Positions 10,980-21,380 of a stretch of DNA of 64,000 nt are shown one piece after another. How positions within the stretch are numbered: the stretch's first letter is position 1; each line of letters opens with the position of its first letter. A program made the position numbers and the translations under genes. This DNA is from Sepiola atlantica (taxonomy: Eukaryota > Mollusca > Cephalopoda > Sepiida > Sepiolidae): positions 31,677,408 through 31,741,407 of the forward strand of contig OY744519.1 in assembly GCA_963556195.1 (NCBI GenBank). The letters are read 5' to 3'. The notes beneath the pieces are model-generated. The model did no database searches, was not told the origin of the DNA, and worked only from the letters and a program-made list of their open reading frames with translations.

Positions 10980-11345
10980 CGCCATGGAATAGTGTCAGAA
11001 CTAAAAGACTAACAGGGATTTGATGAAAATCCAGAAGGAGTCAGCATCAGGATCCGTCGTCTTCCTGTCATCTCTGTCTCTGCGTGTGGCAAGCAAAGAA
11101 GTATTAGGCACAGAAACGCAAATCAATGGAGTGAATGTGGCAACGTTGCTTCTCCGCCATTCCTTTGCATGTTCTGAGCCAAACCTTCTTCGACTTCGCA
11201 TACAACCACTGAACCTTGCTGCTCTTGGTGTTGGAGGTAAAAACCTATAATCCTGAAGGTTAACGAATAACTGCGACTAACGAGGATGATTTCATGAAGC
11301 CCAGACTATCCTGAGGCACGATCTTTGTGAGCCCTATGCAAAAGT
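10980..11345 (+). repeat. Dispersed repeat R1, near-full copy
   Basis: The 5' part (GTCAGAACTAAAAGACTAAC through GCGTGTGGCAAGCAAAGA) is repeated in diverged form at about 13965-14105. The 3' part (CCATTCCTTTGCATGTTCTG through CTATGCAAAAGTCCGACTCA) is repeated at about 21069-21290. This copy joins the two halves, so they belong to one family of about 360 bp. Class unknown; no coding. Confidence 0.6.
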
Positions 11346-11349
11346 CCGA

Positions 11350-11640
11350 CTCACTTAAATAAACAAACAATCAGCAGCAACAAACGAATGTTTTGTAAAA
11401 ATATCAACTCTTGATTGGATAAGAGTCCTAATGTAGAAATCTAATTTCAGCCAATTGGAAGTGCAGAAGTTATACACCTTCGCAAAGTAAGAGACGTTAG
11501 AATATCGGACGGCATATGCTGGGAGACAGCTAATTTGATACTTAAGCAAAACGCAACAAACATTTCGCACAGTCTGCTCTAAAATCTTCTACTGCGCACA
11601 TAACATAATTTGATTGACACCACCTTATTTCTTCTTTGCA
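11350..11640. other. No feature seen
   Basis: Unique-looking sequence within this window; no convincing ORF or repeat match. Confidence 0.4.
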
Positions 11641-11641
11641 C

Positions 11642-11646
<5 letters not shown>

Positions 11647-11720
<74 letters not shown>
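11647..11720. repeat. (CT)n(CA)n microsatellite
   Basis: A run of CT dinucleotides switches directly into CA dinucleotides and abuts the truncated LINE fragment that follows. Confidence 0.95.
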
Positions 11721-11721
<1 letters not shown>

Positions 11722-11724
<3 letters not shown>

Positions 11725-12085
11725 ATGTTGCTAGTCTCAGTCGCTTCTATAAGTACTATTATGGCATGTGTTCTCCAGAATTATCTGACTTATTCCCTGC
11801 TTCCTTTGTTCCACCTCGTTTGACCTGTTGGTCTAGTGGTCTTTATCAATTCGCTGTTTTGATACCTCGTTAGGATACAGCTTCCTAGTCCAATAGCTTC
11901 TTTCCAAGAATTGCAGGCTTGTGTAACTCTCTTACTGCTGACTGTTTTCCTCCTACCTATCGCATTGGTCTTTTCAAGTTTAAGGTGAATAGGTATCTCC
12001 TGCTTTCGCAATAACTATCTTCTTTTTCGCTCCTTACATCAAGTGGCTTTATGCCTTGTCTGGAGCGATTTCTATTTTTTTTAAA
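11722..12085 (+). pseudogene. LINE 3' fragment, family B
   Basis: It begins with CGTGATGTTGCTAGTCTCAG, the same block as position 1334 in the first family-B copy, and follows it to the CTCCTTACATCAAGTGGC 3' UTR and a T-rich end near 12080. The frame is broken by a stop (about 11872) and further changes. Truncated on its 5' side exactly at the microsatellite. Confidence 0.8.
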
Positions 12086-12224
12086 TAACAAAAACTTCGC
12101 CGCCCCATGGCAACAGATTCGGACTTCGAGTATACTGCTAATCCCAAAGAAAAGCTAAGTCTCAGCATACACACGAACACTAACTTACTTTTTTTTGTAT
12201 TTATCTCCCTCCCACAGCAGAAAG

Positions 12225-12517
12225 ATGTAGCACAAGGTCGGAAAGTGGAATTGAAAAGCCAGCACCTTTGAGAAAGAGCACTCTGGCTTATAAAAAATGC
12301 CTGAGCAGCCCAATCGGCATTCCCCGGGAGGTGCGCCTCGGGCAATTAGCAATCAAATAACCCATTCTCAAAGGATGATAAGGCAACGCCTGCGAGGGTG
12401 TGCATCCTAGAACTGCACAGGACAATACTTCAGACAGGAGGAATTAAGGCCCAAAGTGTAGCATCCATCAGAACAGATAGTACACTCTGATCTCAGCCAA
12501 AAGGCCAAGAAGGATAT
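12225..12517 (-). mobile_element. U2-snRNA-like SINE (head plus body)
   Basis: Read on the minus strand from 12517, the sequence contains TTGGCCTTTTGGCTGAGATC followed by a GTGTACTATCTGTTCT block. This closely follows the 5' end of U2 snRNA (CGGCCUUUUGGCUAAGAUCA, then GUGUAGUAUCUGUUCU). The U2-like head is followed by a body of about 200 bp containing a GGGGAATGCCGATTGGGCTG block and ending in AT-rich AAATAC near 12225. The body is repeated without the U2 head at 24400-24605 and 30680-30955. I read this as a SINE family with a U2-derived head, known in principle from crocodilian SINEU, rather than a functional U2 gene, because the Sm-site region and 3' stem-loops are not preserved. Confidence 0.6.
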
Positions 12518-12519
12518 CT

Positions 12520-13270
12520 ATTTTTTGTCTTTATCCTAAATTCGTTGTCTGTCGTTAATAAAACGTAATTTATTCTTATATGGATCGACTTTGTCATTCT
12601 TTTCATGAAATGACCTTTCTCTCTGTATAGGTGGGTGGCGTTATTCACGACAGAGTTGTTAGCGTCCTAGGCTGGCTAAACCTGAATGCTTTTACATGTA
12701 TGAGAAAGATCCTAAACACATGACACCAAGTTCGTAGTTGGATTTACTAAAAACTTTGATGCTATTTCTATTTCTATTTCTTTCTGTATCAAAAAATAAA
12801 AAGTAAAACTAAATAACACAGTCAACACATACCTAGTGTTCTTCAATGTAAAATATGAGTTATCCTTCTTGCTGATTTTTATTTTTAGGTGATTTTTTTT
12901 TAAATGTTTAATATTACCAGTCGTCTGGGCCGGACTAAGTAATTTTTAAAATAAATTGTAGCAAAATTAGTTATATTGCCAATAACATGGTACAACAATA
13001 ACAAATAGAAAATTAGCTAGTTAGAAGCAAAGTTCGATTTGTCAGCTTAAATGCTATTTGAATCTGAGTTTCAAAATCCGATAAGATAACTTTATATGTT
13101 AGATTCATGCAAGAGCGAGCGGCATCTGATAATTCAGCTTGTACAATCATCAGCTGCCTGATGTTGAGAGTGGGTTGCGTTTTCCACAATGAACGTGCTG
13201 CTTAAAACAAACCCATGTGTGAAGATTGTCTGATAATTAAGACTGATATCTTCGTGATCGATGGACTATC
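12520..13270. other. No feature seen
   Basis: AT-rich intergenic sequence; no gene, and no repeat recognised within this window. Confidence 0.4.
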
Positions 13271-13329
13271 GTACTATATCGTATTTTTAAAAGGAGCGAC
13301 AGGTGCCCCGTCTCGGGGGTTCGGTAGTT

Positions 13330-13500
13330 GGTTTGGTTGGTTGTTATCTGGTCACGTATGGGTTGTGTTCCGAACAAAACGAGGTCACTTTATAGCCGAG
13401 ATTCGGGTCAAGGAAACTAGAGACATCAATTGGTATTTTGTTAAACAGACCAATGACACGAAAGGGGTGGCGCGCAGCAGCAGCAGCAGTAACTAAAGCA
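13330..13500 (-). repeat. Dispersed repeat R2 (minus copy)
   Basis: The segment from about 13345 to 13435 is the reverse complement of 21645-21735 with moderate divergence (shared blocks GTCTCTAGTTTCCTTGACC and TGACCTCGTTTT on the minus strand). It is followed by an AGC-repeat stretch, which corresponds to the AGCAGCGGCAG blocks downstream of the other copy. Confidence 0.6.
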
Positions 13501-13504
13501 ACAG

Positions 13505-13960
13505 CTCTAAAGTTCGACCCCTCCTCAACGCGACATGACTGCGACAATGTGTAGCGTCAGAGCTATGCTGTTGAAAACTTTGGCCTTTGGTTGTTTTTCT
13601 AATGCACCTGTGGACAGTCTACGGCAAGCAAGGACATTCAGTCATCTATCGCAATTAAGAGTGGGATAACAACGTTGAGCTGGTGCATATGAAACCACCA
13701 CTCAATGCCTACAGATGACGACCTTCCATGACGACTTGATGCAACCACTGCTTCATGTTCATCTCGGTGTCAACAGTGACCTGAAATCCTTCAGGAATAT
13801 AAAGTGCTCCAAATCTACAAGAAGGACCAAAAGCAGTCGAGATCGACATCTCCATGTTCGGCGCTGTATTCAGATTCAACTCGTTCAACAACACAAGTAG
13901 CAGCAACAGCACCCCCTTAAGTCCAACTCGACCTCAACATAGTAAGGGTAGTGGTAGCAT
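13505..13960. other. No confident feature
   Basis: Short overlapping ORFs occur on both strands at 13709-13912 without recognisable motifs. Probably part of the surrounding repeat mosaic. Confidence 0.3.
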
Positions 13961-13964
13961 AGTA

Positions 13965-14105
13965 GCGTCAGAGCTACCCGGCTAACAGAGCTCTAGTGAA
14001 AATCCCGGAGGAGTCGGCAGAGGCAGAGACGATTAGGGGAGTATGGATCCTGATCCATCGTCCTCTGGCCATCTCTGCTTCTGCGTGTGGCAAGCAAAGA
14101 CGGCA
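13965..14105 (+). repeat. Dispersed repeat R1, 5' part
   Basis: Diverged copy of 10990-11100, sharing the CTGCGTGTGGCAAGCAAAGA block. The 3' half of R1 is missing. Confidence 0.55.
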
Positions 14106-14404
14106 GGTGCGAATAGAGTGTAAGAACTAAATGTATATGAAGAGTGTGCCATTCACTAAAACATCAAAGCCTTAATATTTCTTTTTTATATCTCTATCAC
14201 TTTCCCCACTCATTTAACAAATGAAATCGTCTGATCGACAAAGATGAAATATACAAGTAATTGACAATTAGCTGGTGTCAGTTTTACTCATTTTAAAATG
14301 AATTGTTCCAAAATCGAATTCTGTCATCATGTTAACTTAACCAGCTTTAAAAACCTATGCTTTGCATTCTTTTTATTTTAATGTATTTTTTAATACCCAT
14401 CTAA

Positions 14405-14750
14405 TTGTTACAATTTTAAATAAATAAATTTTAAAACGTAACATCCGTTTTATTTATTTAAAGAATATTCACTGACAATTAGTTTTACAATAAGAAGAGA
14501 ATATTTATTTAAAAAAGATTTCAATTGTTACAATAAATAAATTATCCGTTTAATTTAATTTAAAAAAATATTTAGTTTACAATTATTGTTATGGCAAGAA
14601 GAACGAATATTTATTGTCTTAAAACGGTTTAAATTGTTACAAATTTCAATAAATAAATAAAGAAAGAAACATATACGTTTTGTTTATTTAAAGAATATTT
14701 AGCTGGTTTTAAAACTTATTTTTACGGAATAAGGTAGAGAAAATTTATTT
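14405..14750. repeat. Three diverged tandem units of about 115 bp
   Basis: The blocks TTGTTACAA, an AATAAATAAA-like stretch, (A)CGTTTT, TTTATTTAAAGAATATT and AAGAAGA/GAATATTTATT recur in the same order about every 115 bp. AT-rich and non-coding. Confidence 0.5.
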
Positions 14751-14756
14751 TTTATT

Positions 14757-15195
14757 TTATACTAGTAGAGCTACGCAGTGTTTCCCGGGGCGAAAGTGTA
14801 ACATATTTCTATCAAAACTTCTATCTTTCCCCCTCCCCCGTGTCCACCCTCCGTCTCCCCACTTCCCTTTCTTATCTGCCCAGCCTATTCTTCGCTCTGG
14901 ATATGCACACACACTTTTATCGATTTTGAGGAATGTGTCAGCATAAGGGAAATAACCCATTGCAAAAAATCAGAGTTACTTCCCTTTTAGTTAGTACATC
15001 AAATGTCCGGAAAACCGTTGATGAACCCTGACCCAGTTTACACTCGAAAAATAAATTTGAGATATACTTCCGGAGCAATGCCGATCAAGAAAATATAAAC
15101 TTTGTGGGTCTTTGTTTAGTAGTTTGGGACTTTTAGTTGGACATACACACACACATACACACAGACAACTGCCCTTTATATAATGGAAGATAGAA
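14757..15195 (+). mobile_element. Short interspersed element, CCCGG-head type
   Basis: It begins ACTAGTAGAGCTACGCAGTG followed by TTTCCCGGGGC and ends with GTAGTTTGGGACTTTTAGTT, ACACACACACA, GACAACT and an AT-rich TTTATATAATGG. A head like ACTAGCAG...CCCGGCGTTGCTCGGG with an ACACAGACAA...TTTATAT tail is a layout I know from many invertebrate genomes. Another head is at 37612. Superfamily not assigned. Confidence 0.55.
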
Positions 15196-15199
15196 GAAG

Positions 15200-15475
15200 A
15201 AAAAGAAGATTAAACTATACAGACATTATTATAAAATCTAAAGTTTCAAGACTGACTTTCTTTATGAATACAAAAAAAAATGAAGTACTGTATTTCAACT
15301 GATTACTTCAACAATATAGCCTATACAAGTTCTGATTAGAATGTCACAATGGATATTTTTTATTCTTCAACTTAAAAAAAACTTACTTAAAAATATGTTG
15401 ATCTTCAAAATGGGTGAATATGTTCAGCTTGTGTTTACCTCTTACAAAATGTATGTTATATAACACACACACACA
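15200..15475. other. No feature seen
   Basis: AT-rich, no ORF of interest. Confidence 0.4.
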
Positions 15476-15477
15476 TA

Positions 15478-15790
15478 TATACGGCATAATCACGTTAAAA
15501 CACTGGTTCTCGTTAGATCACCAAAATTAAACCTGGTCAGTACCAGATGGGTGGCCATTTTGGAATACCGGACACTATATGTAGGAGGATGGCGACATCT
15601 CCCTGCAAAATAAATACCTGCAAAAACTAACGTTGTTAAAAATATTGTCTGAGCAAGATACATATGCGACCTGGGACCATATGTGAATTTGATATTCCCT
15701 AGAAACTTCCTCCAAAGTAGGAGACCAGCTGAACCCACCCAGAGTGGATGCTGCACTAGGATAAGACAGGACATTGTGATCATCACGATC
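15478..15790 (+). mobile_element. 5S-rRNA-derived SINE, body type 1
   Basis: The first 100 bp follow the 5S rRNA plan: ACGGCATAATCACGTT, then GTTAGATCACC, AAATTAAACCTGGTCAGTAC, CAGATGGGTGGCC and GGAATACC. This degenerate copy has lost part of the internal promoter. The body contains CTGCAAAAACTAACGTTGTT and TCCCTAGAAACTTCCTCC and recurs at 35165-35345 and, in part, 56870-56985. A 5S-derived RNA polymerase III head defines SINE3-type elements. Confidence 0.75.
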
Positions 15791-15849
15791 ATCCTACCTA
15801 ATCTTTTACGTCTGTAATTAGTTTAATCATTTGTATCTTAATAGTATTT

Positions 15850-15955
15850 AAATTATACCTATATTTCTGGGGTGATGTCATACATGCGTGCGTGTTGTTA
15901 GGTTTAGGTTTATTTCTGGGGTGATATCATACATGCGTGTGTGTTGTTAACCTGC
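15850..15955 (+). repeat. 53-bp tandem duplication
   Basis: TATTTCTGGGGTGATGTCAT with ACATGCGTGCGTGTTGTTA recurs once immediately downstream with two or three changes. Confidence 0.8.
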
Positions 15956-15959
15956 CGAC

Positions 15960-16465
15960 TAAGGACAATTTTGTTAGCTGAAATAAAAGTCGTCAGCTTA
16001 CTTGTAAAATTAATTATCATTCAATTAATTATACAATACGATCTTAGAAGATGAATGGTTTATTTGGTGATGATCGTCCAGTAGGCTGAAAGGTCAAAGA
16101 GGGATAGTCAATTACTTGACTTTTAAGCCCATTGTTTAATTATATCCTTGTTTAATTAGCAGCATAATTAATATACGTTGTCCAATTTAAGACTCCCTAA
16201 TTATTTAACATTTTATTAGACCCTTTCTTCTCTGTTCAACCGTTTCCTCTTAATGGTTCAGAGTTGCACCACTCCTGTCTCTGTCTTATGTCTGACATCA
16301 TATCCATCTAAATATTATTGACTTTCTTTCTCACCATTTCTAGTTTCTACAAGAAGGGTCAAACGTTTCAACCTTTCGGGATCTTTTGTGGTAAACATTT
16401 CTTGTTTTCAAACATAATGCCTGATTTATCTAAGCAAATATATTTTAGCTAACATTTATACCAGC
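15960..16465. other. No feature seen
   Basis: AT-rich, no ORF or repeat recognised. Confidence 0.4.
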
Positions 16466-16467
16466 AC

Positions 16468-16576
16468 ATATCAGCGTCCGTCAAGAGATGAAGATCCCAA
16501 ACTCAAATGTAGCTTGCAGACCGGGTTTTAGAAAGGAAAAAAAACAGCTAAGTCTAAAATTTCCTCACTGTCTTGT
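16468..16576 (+). repeat. 5' direct repeat upstream of the intact LINE
   Basis: TATCAGCGTCCGTCAAGAGA through TCCTCACTGTCTT, about 107 bp, is repeated at 16999-17106 with one substitution and an A-run length change. Two near-identical copies 531 bp apart in front of an intact LINE resemble a repeated 5' UTR/promoter module. Confidence 0.75.
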
Positions 16577-16998
16577 CTTAAATACTTCATATAATTACGT
16601 TGCTACGTCTAGGTAAAGAATATACTTTTTTTTTCTTTTTTCGCAGGTACTCTTCGTTTCTTTCCTGTTGTCATTATTTCCTGTTTTCTATGTTCTTGCT
16701 AATATCTTTGCGTTGCCAAGTCTAGTAAAAGAATTTTTTCTTCGCAGGTTTTTTTTTCGTTTATTTTATTTTATTTATTTCATCTATATTGTTCTCTCTG
16801 TTGTCCACGACGCTTTGTGTCTTTCTTTCTTTTATGTCCATGCTAATAATTCTTCGAGTTCTTTCTCTGGAGGGGTTAATGCGTTTGAAGATTAAAAGAG
16901 GGGGGGATATCCACTATCAATGTAGTTTAAGAAAAGGGAAAACCCCCACTGTAGCCCTCTTGACTGTGCTTTAAAAAGCCACGTGTTGATCCATTTAT
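16577..16998 (+). repeat. Inter-repeat LINE leader with internal duplication
   Basis: GTTGCTACGTCTAGGTAAAG (about 16601) and GTTGCCAAGTCTAGTAAAAG (about 16713) are each followed by a T-run, a TTCGCAGG block and a CATGCTAAT/TTGCTAATA block, which suggests a second level of tandem duplication. No conserved coding is visible. Confidence 0.45.
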
Positions 16999-19900
16999 AT
17001 CAGCGTCCGTCGAGAGATGAAGATCCCAAACTCAAATGTAGCTTGCAGACCGGGTTTTAGAAAGGAAAAAAAAAACAGCTAAGTCTAAAATTTCCTCACT
17101 GTCTTAACTCCCTCGACCGTTCCCTAGTACTCGATTTTTATTCCTCTTATTTATACCTACTTGCGGGAGGGAAACCTATCTTTAACTCTCTGTTCCCTTT
17201 TTAGTATACAATGAACTTATATCTACATATGTACATATTTATACATACGTAATATTGGATTTTTTTTTTCTTAATACCTGCGGGGGACAGGAAATACCCG
17301 ACTAGTAATCGGGCGCAGGATATTTTCACCCTTCTCGGAGTGTTGGACCCGTTAGACCTTGTAAGGCTATCCATCTAAGAGAAGGAAACCTCTGACAAAA
17401 AACCCTTGCTACTTATGTCGTGGCAGTAAACCGTTGGGGAGGGAGGCCTCCTTAGTCCTGCTCGACAACCTTCCTAGAGTTAGAATCTCGAACAAAATAT
17501 CCGGTTTGCAAACCTACAATTGCTTAAGGAGTAGATAGGTTCTGCCTATCGCCGGCCTTCGCACTCCTTCCTTGTCTATTAGTCAGGCGCAGAGGTAACA
17601 GTGCTGGGACGCCTCTAAACACTCAGTGCCTAGCCTTGTTTCCTTACTAGGTCAATGAACGTCGTTCTCTTTCTCTCTATTTGGGCAACTTGGGGGAAAA
17701 TTTTTTCGTCATTAAGTCTTACATGGCCAGTCTGGGTCTCTCCTGTTCCAACAGGTTGAGGGTACAGGTTAGACAGCTTGTCTGGCTGCTGTTTCCAACT
17801 GATAGGAAGGGGCCCAAACTCTTGGGTAGCGGCAAGAACGGCTGCTCCATCATCAGTTGCATAATACCGTGGGTAGTTGTATGTGCCATGTCGCGCATGG
17901 AAAGGGACCCTGCAATTATCTCCGGTGGGCTTTCCCGAGGCCACAACCCCCATGGACCAGGTTCAGACTAATGGACTGGTTGTGTGAGCTTATTGGCACC
18001 AAACAAGTACCCACCTTGACCAACCCACTCTATAATCAAAATAAACATGTCATTACAAAAAAATAAAAGCAAACCTAAACCAGACACCCAACAAAAAACA
18101 CTTTCACCTCCGCCCTTGAGGCTCGCATTCACAAATATCCGGGGACTTAGAACCAATATCAACGACATAGAATCCTTTCTCCTGACAAACTCCCCGGATA
18201 TCCTAGCTCTAAGTGAAACTAACCTCCAATCCTCAATCTCCTCTCACCACTTTGACATGACTGACTACCTCCCACTCTACCGTAAAGACTCTGACAAACA
18301 TATGCACGGGCTAGGAGTTTATGTTCGGAACACCCTCCCCCTGACTAGAGAACATAGGTTTGAATCAGATGACCACGACTACATGTGCTTTAGATTGACT
18401 TTACATCACAGCATCAGTTATTTATATTTCTTATACCGCTCCCCGTCGACCCAGGACTGTACTCTGCTAAACTCTGTCTCTGTAAGCATAGATAGAGCAC
18501 TCTTAATTGACTCGAATGCCCACATACATGTATTTGGGGATTTTAATGCCCACCACCGTGACTGGTTGGGATTCTCTAGCCTTACTGACGCAGCCGGCAA
18601 CTCTACATATAATTTCTCCTTAGCTCACTCCCTCTCTCAGACTGTCGATTTTCCGACCCGCATCCCCGATCGAATAGACCAACAAGCCTCACTTCTAGAC
18701 CTTTTCTTGACCTCAATGCCCGAGGCTTGTGTGACGAAAGCTCATAGCCCACTCGGGAATGCTGATCACATTGTGCTAATGATACATATCACCCTAAGAA
18801 GTCGTCCAAAAGCTGATGAACCGTTGCTCAAAACAACAAGATACTACGAGCGGGCTGATTTTGAGTCAATCAGAGATCACATCAGTGACGCCCCATGGAG
18901 GGAAACCTTCTCACTCCCTGCCAATCAGTGTGCAAACGAATTAACTGAATGGGTCAAAGCAGGCATTGAAGCCTATGTCCCCATGCGAAAATACTTTAGC
19001 AAGCCTCACTCTCCTCAATGGTTCACCTCGGAATGTGCAGCTGCCATTTCTGAGAGACAACAAGCATTCCTTAAATTCGGTCGACATAAGTCAGCTACTA
19101 ATAGAAATAAATTTATAGAGTCAAGAAATAATTGCAAGGCCGTGATAGGTGAAGCGAAGAGAAGGTTTAATGAGTTAACAAAAAAACGCATCCAGACACA
19201 GAAATTAGGTACTCGTGATTTCTGGAAAATCTACAATAGTGTAGTGAATAATGGTCAATCAATGATTCCCCCACTATCAAACCACAATGATGTCGCTTGC
19301 ACGGCCACTGATAAGGCTGAACTACTTGCCCAGCGCTTCGCTTCTAACTCTACTTTGGACTCAGATAACCACCCCCTCCCCGAATTCCCTTTGCTGACCG
19401 AAGCCACACTTGATAACCTGGTCATCACCCCATCCCAGGTTAGAGACATCATAAAAAACCTTGACACCTCCAAAGCTTGTGGGGCTGATCTTATACCCAC
19501 AATAGTAATAAAGAAATGCTCTGCTGAACTGGCGCCTGTCCTCTCCAAACTCTACAATAAGTGTCTAGCTGAATCTTGCTTCCCCGATAGCTGGAAAATT
19601 GCCTCTGTGGTACCAGTCTTCAAGAATTCTGGGAATAGAACTGATCCTCAGAACTATCACCCAATCAGTCTACTCCTGATCTTTGCTAAAATCTTTGAAT
19701 CCTTAATCAATCTAGCAATAGTACGACACTTAGTTAATGCTAAACTTCTTTCTGACCGCCAGTATGGATTTAGACAATCACGATCTACTGCAGACATCCT
19801 AACGGTCATCTCTGAACGCATGTATCATACACTTGACAAGGCAGGTGAAGCTAGGGCAGTAGCGCTTGATATATCCAAGGCCTTTGACAAGGTATGGCAT

Positions 19901-21062
19901 AAAGGGCTCCTCCTGAAAATACGATCATACGGTATTACTGGGCAATTACTTAATATAATTAGATCCTTCCTAGCCAAAAGAAAAATCCAGGTTGTCCTCG
20001 ATGGCCGTTCATCTAAGCAACATGACATAAATGCTGGTGTACCCCAGGGCTCTATCCTTGGACCCTTGTTGTTCCTGATCTATATAAACGATCTCCCTGA
20101 TGGCATAGAGTCTGAGATTGGTTTATTTGCTGATGACACCACCCTTTACTCTCGCCATGTTGGCAAAACCGACGCAATTATATCTGATGCAATGGCTGAA
20201 TCTTTAGAAAATGACCTCCAGGCTGTAGTGGATTGGGGTAATAAATGGTTGGTAACTTTCAATGCCGCAAAGACAAAACTCCTTTCCTTCAATAACTACA
20301 AGGAACCTTTTCAACCACCGATTGTCATGGCAAATAACACCCTACCTGAGAGTTCATCATTCAAACTCCTCGGCCTAACCTTCACAGGTAACATGAATTG
20401 GAACAAATACATTGAAGACATTGCGAAGGCTGCCGCAAAGAAGGTTGGCTCCCTCTACCGTGCTAGTAAACTCCTCACACCTGACATTATCCTGTATCTC
20501 TACAAAGCCACCATCCGCCCATGCATGGAGTATTGTTGTCACATCTGGGCTGGTGCATCATCTACTAGTCTCTCCCTCCTTGACAAGGTCCAAAAAAGAA
20601 TCGCCAACCTAATAGGTCCTTCACTGTCAGCCAAGCTCCAGCCTCTGTCCCATCGCCGCAATGTAGCATCCTTGTGCTTGTTTTACAAATACTTCAATGG
20701 ATTATGCTCCGATGAATTGGCTACTCTGGTGCCCCCTCAACGTAAATTCACTAGACTAACTCGACAATCAACTAAATCTCATTCATTCACTGTGGAGGTC
20801 CCCAGATGCCGGAGAGCCTTCTACTCAAATAGCTTCTTTCCTCGTACTGCTGGCCTCTGGAACTCCCTCCTTGCCCCCTGTTTCCCCAATAGTACAGACA
20901 CGCAGAAGTTTAAAACTAATGTAAACAGACACCTCGCTGCGCTGATCCCAATCTAGGTTGACCACCCCCTACCTTCTCCCCTTTTTTTTTTCTCAGTAGC
21001 CCCTTACGTCTACAGTGGCGGCCTGCCTTGTTTGGGGTGAACTATATTAAAAAAAAAAAATT
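16999..21062 (+). mobile_element. Apparently full-length CR1/Jockey-group LINE, family A
   Basis: A leader of about 1.05 kb begins with the 107-bp repeat. One long ORF (18047-20956) follows, then a short 3' UTR containing AGTAGCCCCTTACGTCTACA and TGCCTTGTTTGGGGTGAACT, ending in an A-run at 21050-21060. No separate ORF1 is evident in the leader. The exact 5' end is uncertain: it may include the upstream copy at 16468. Truncated relatives lie at 23.3, 36.1, 50.7 and 53.7 kb. Confidence 0.8.
18047..20956 (+). CDS. LINE ORF: AP endonuclease plus reverse transcriptase (969 aa)
   Basis: This protein nicks target DNA and reverse transcribes its own RNA. The endonuclease (about residues 24-255) shows N30 in FTNIRGL, E57 in LSETN, YRSPS, GDFNAHHRDW near 164 and NADH near 240, where the usual Ser before the catalytic Asp-His is Ala. 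The RT spans about 440-740: NYHPISLLLIFAKIFESLI, QYGFRQSRST, ALDISKAFDKVWHKG with its Asp near 608, AGVPQGSILGPLLFLIYIND near 662 and GLFADDTTLYS near 693. The C-terminal region has CMEYCCHIWAG and LWNSL blocks. No stop or frameshift interrupts it, and the length is normal for a Jockey/CR1-group ORF2. The Ala in the endonuclease may reduce activity. Start chosen as the first ATG, 27 codons before the endonuclease. Confidence 0.9.
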   Translation: MSLQKNKSKPKPDTQQKTLSPPPLRLAFTNIRGLRTNINDIESFLLTNSPDILALSETNLQSSISSHHFDMTDYLPLYRKDSDKHMHGLGVYVRNTLPLTREHRFESDDHDYMCFRLTLHHSISYLYFLYRSPSTQDCTLLNSVSVSIDRALLIDSNAHIHVFGDFNAHHRDWLGFSSLTDAAGNSTYNFSLAHSLSQTVDFPTRIPDRIDQQASLLDLFLTSMPEACVTKAHSPLGNADHIVLMIHITLRSRPKADEPLLKTTRYYERADFESIRDHISDAPWRETFSLPANQCANELTEWVKAGIEAYVPMRKYFSKPHSPQWFTSECAAAISERQQAFLKFGRHKSATNRNKFIESRNNCKAVIGEAKRRFNELTKKRIQTQKLGTRDFWKIYNSVVNNGQSMIPPLSNHNDVACTATDKAELLAQRFASNSTLDSDNHPLPEFPLLTEATLDNLVITPSQVRDIIKNLDTSKACGADLIPTIVIKKCSAELAPVLSKLYNKCLAESCFPDSWKIASVVPVFKNSGNRTDPQNYHPISLLLIFAKIFESLINLAIVRHLVNAKLLSDRQYGFRQSRSTADILTVISERMYHTLDKAGEARAVALDISKAFDKVWHKGLLLKIRSYGITGQLLNIIRSFLAKRKIQVVLDGRSSKQHDINAGVPQGSILGPLLFLIYINDLPDGIESEIGLFADDTTLYSRHVGKTDAIISDAMAESLENDLQAVVDWGNKWLVTFNAAKTKLLSFNNYKEPFQPPIVMANNTLPESSSFKLLGLTFTGNMNWNKYIEDIAKAAAKKVGSLYRASKLLTPDIILYLYKATIRPCMEYCCHIWAGASSTSLSLLDKVQKRIANLIGPSLSAKLQPLSHRRNVASLCLFYKYFNGLCSDELATLVPPQRKFTRLTRQSTKSHSFTVEVPRCRRAFYSNSFFPRTAGLWNSLLAPCFPNSTDTQKFKTNVNRHLAALIPI

Positions 21063-21068
21063 TTTTAA

Positions 21069-21290
21069 GTGGCAGCTTTGCTTTTGTGCCATTCCTTTGT
21101 GTGTTCTAAGCCAAACCTTCCTCGACTTTGCATGCGACCACTGAGAGTTGCTGTTCTCGGGGTCGAGAGTAAAAAAAACCTGCAATCTTGCAGGTTGCAG
21201 GAAAAGCTGCGACCAATGAGAAGGACTTCATGCAAACCAGACAATCCTGAGGCAAGATCTTTGTGAGCTCTATGCAGAAGTATGACTCAC
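21069..21290 (+). repeat. Dispersed repeat R1, 3' part
   Basis: Diverged copy of 11140-11345 (shared AGCCAAACCTTC, GACCACTGA/AACCACTGA and CCTGAGGCAAGATCTTTGTG blocks). It starts within 10 bp of the LINE's A/T tail. Confidence 0.6.
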
Positions 21291-21293
21291 TCT

Positions 21294-21380
21294 TCCTCCT
21301 CCTCCTCCTCCTCCTCCTCCTCCTCCTCCTCAGCAGCAGCAGCAACAACAACAAAAATAACATCATCATCATCAACAACA
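21294..21380. repeat. (CTC)n(AGC)n(AAC)n(ATC)n trinucleotide tract
   Basis: Successive trinucleotide runs CCT, CAG, CAA and CAT. The apparent Arg-rich minus-strand ORF over it is a repeat artefact. Confidence 0.95.

Noticed and set aside
12395..12517. Functional U2 snRNA gene
   Set aside because: The Sm site and the 3' stem-loops are not preserved, and the sequence is continuous with a repeat body.
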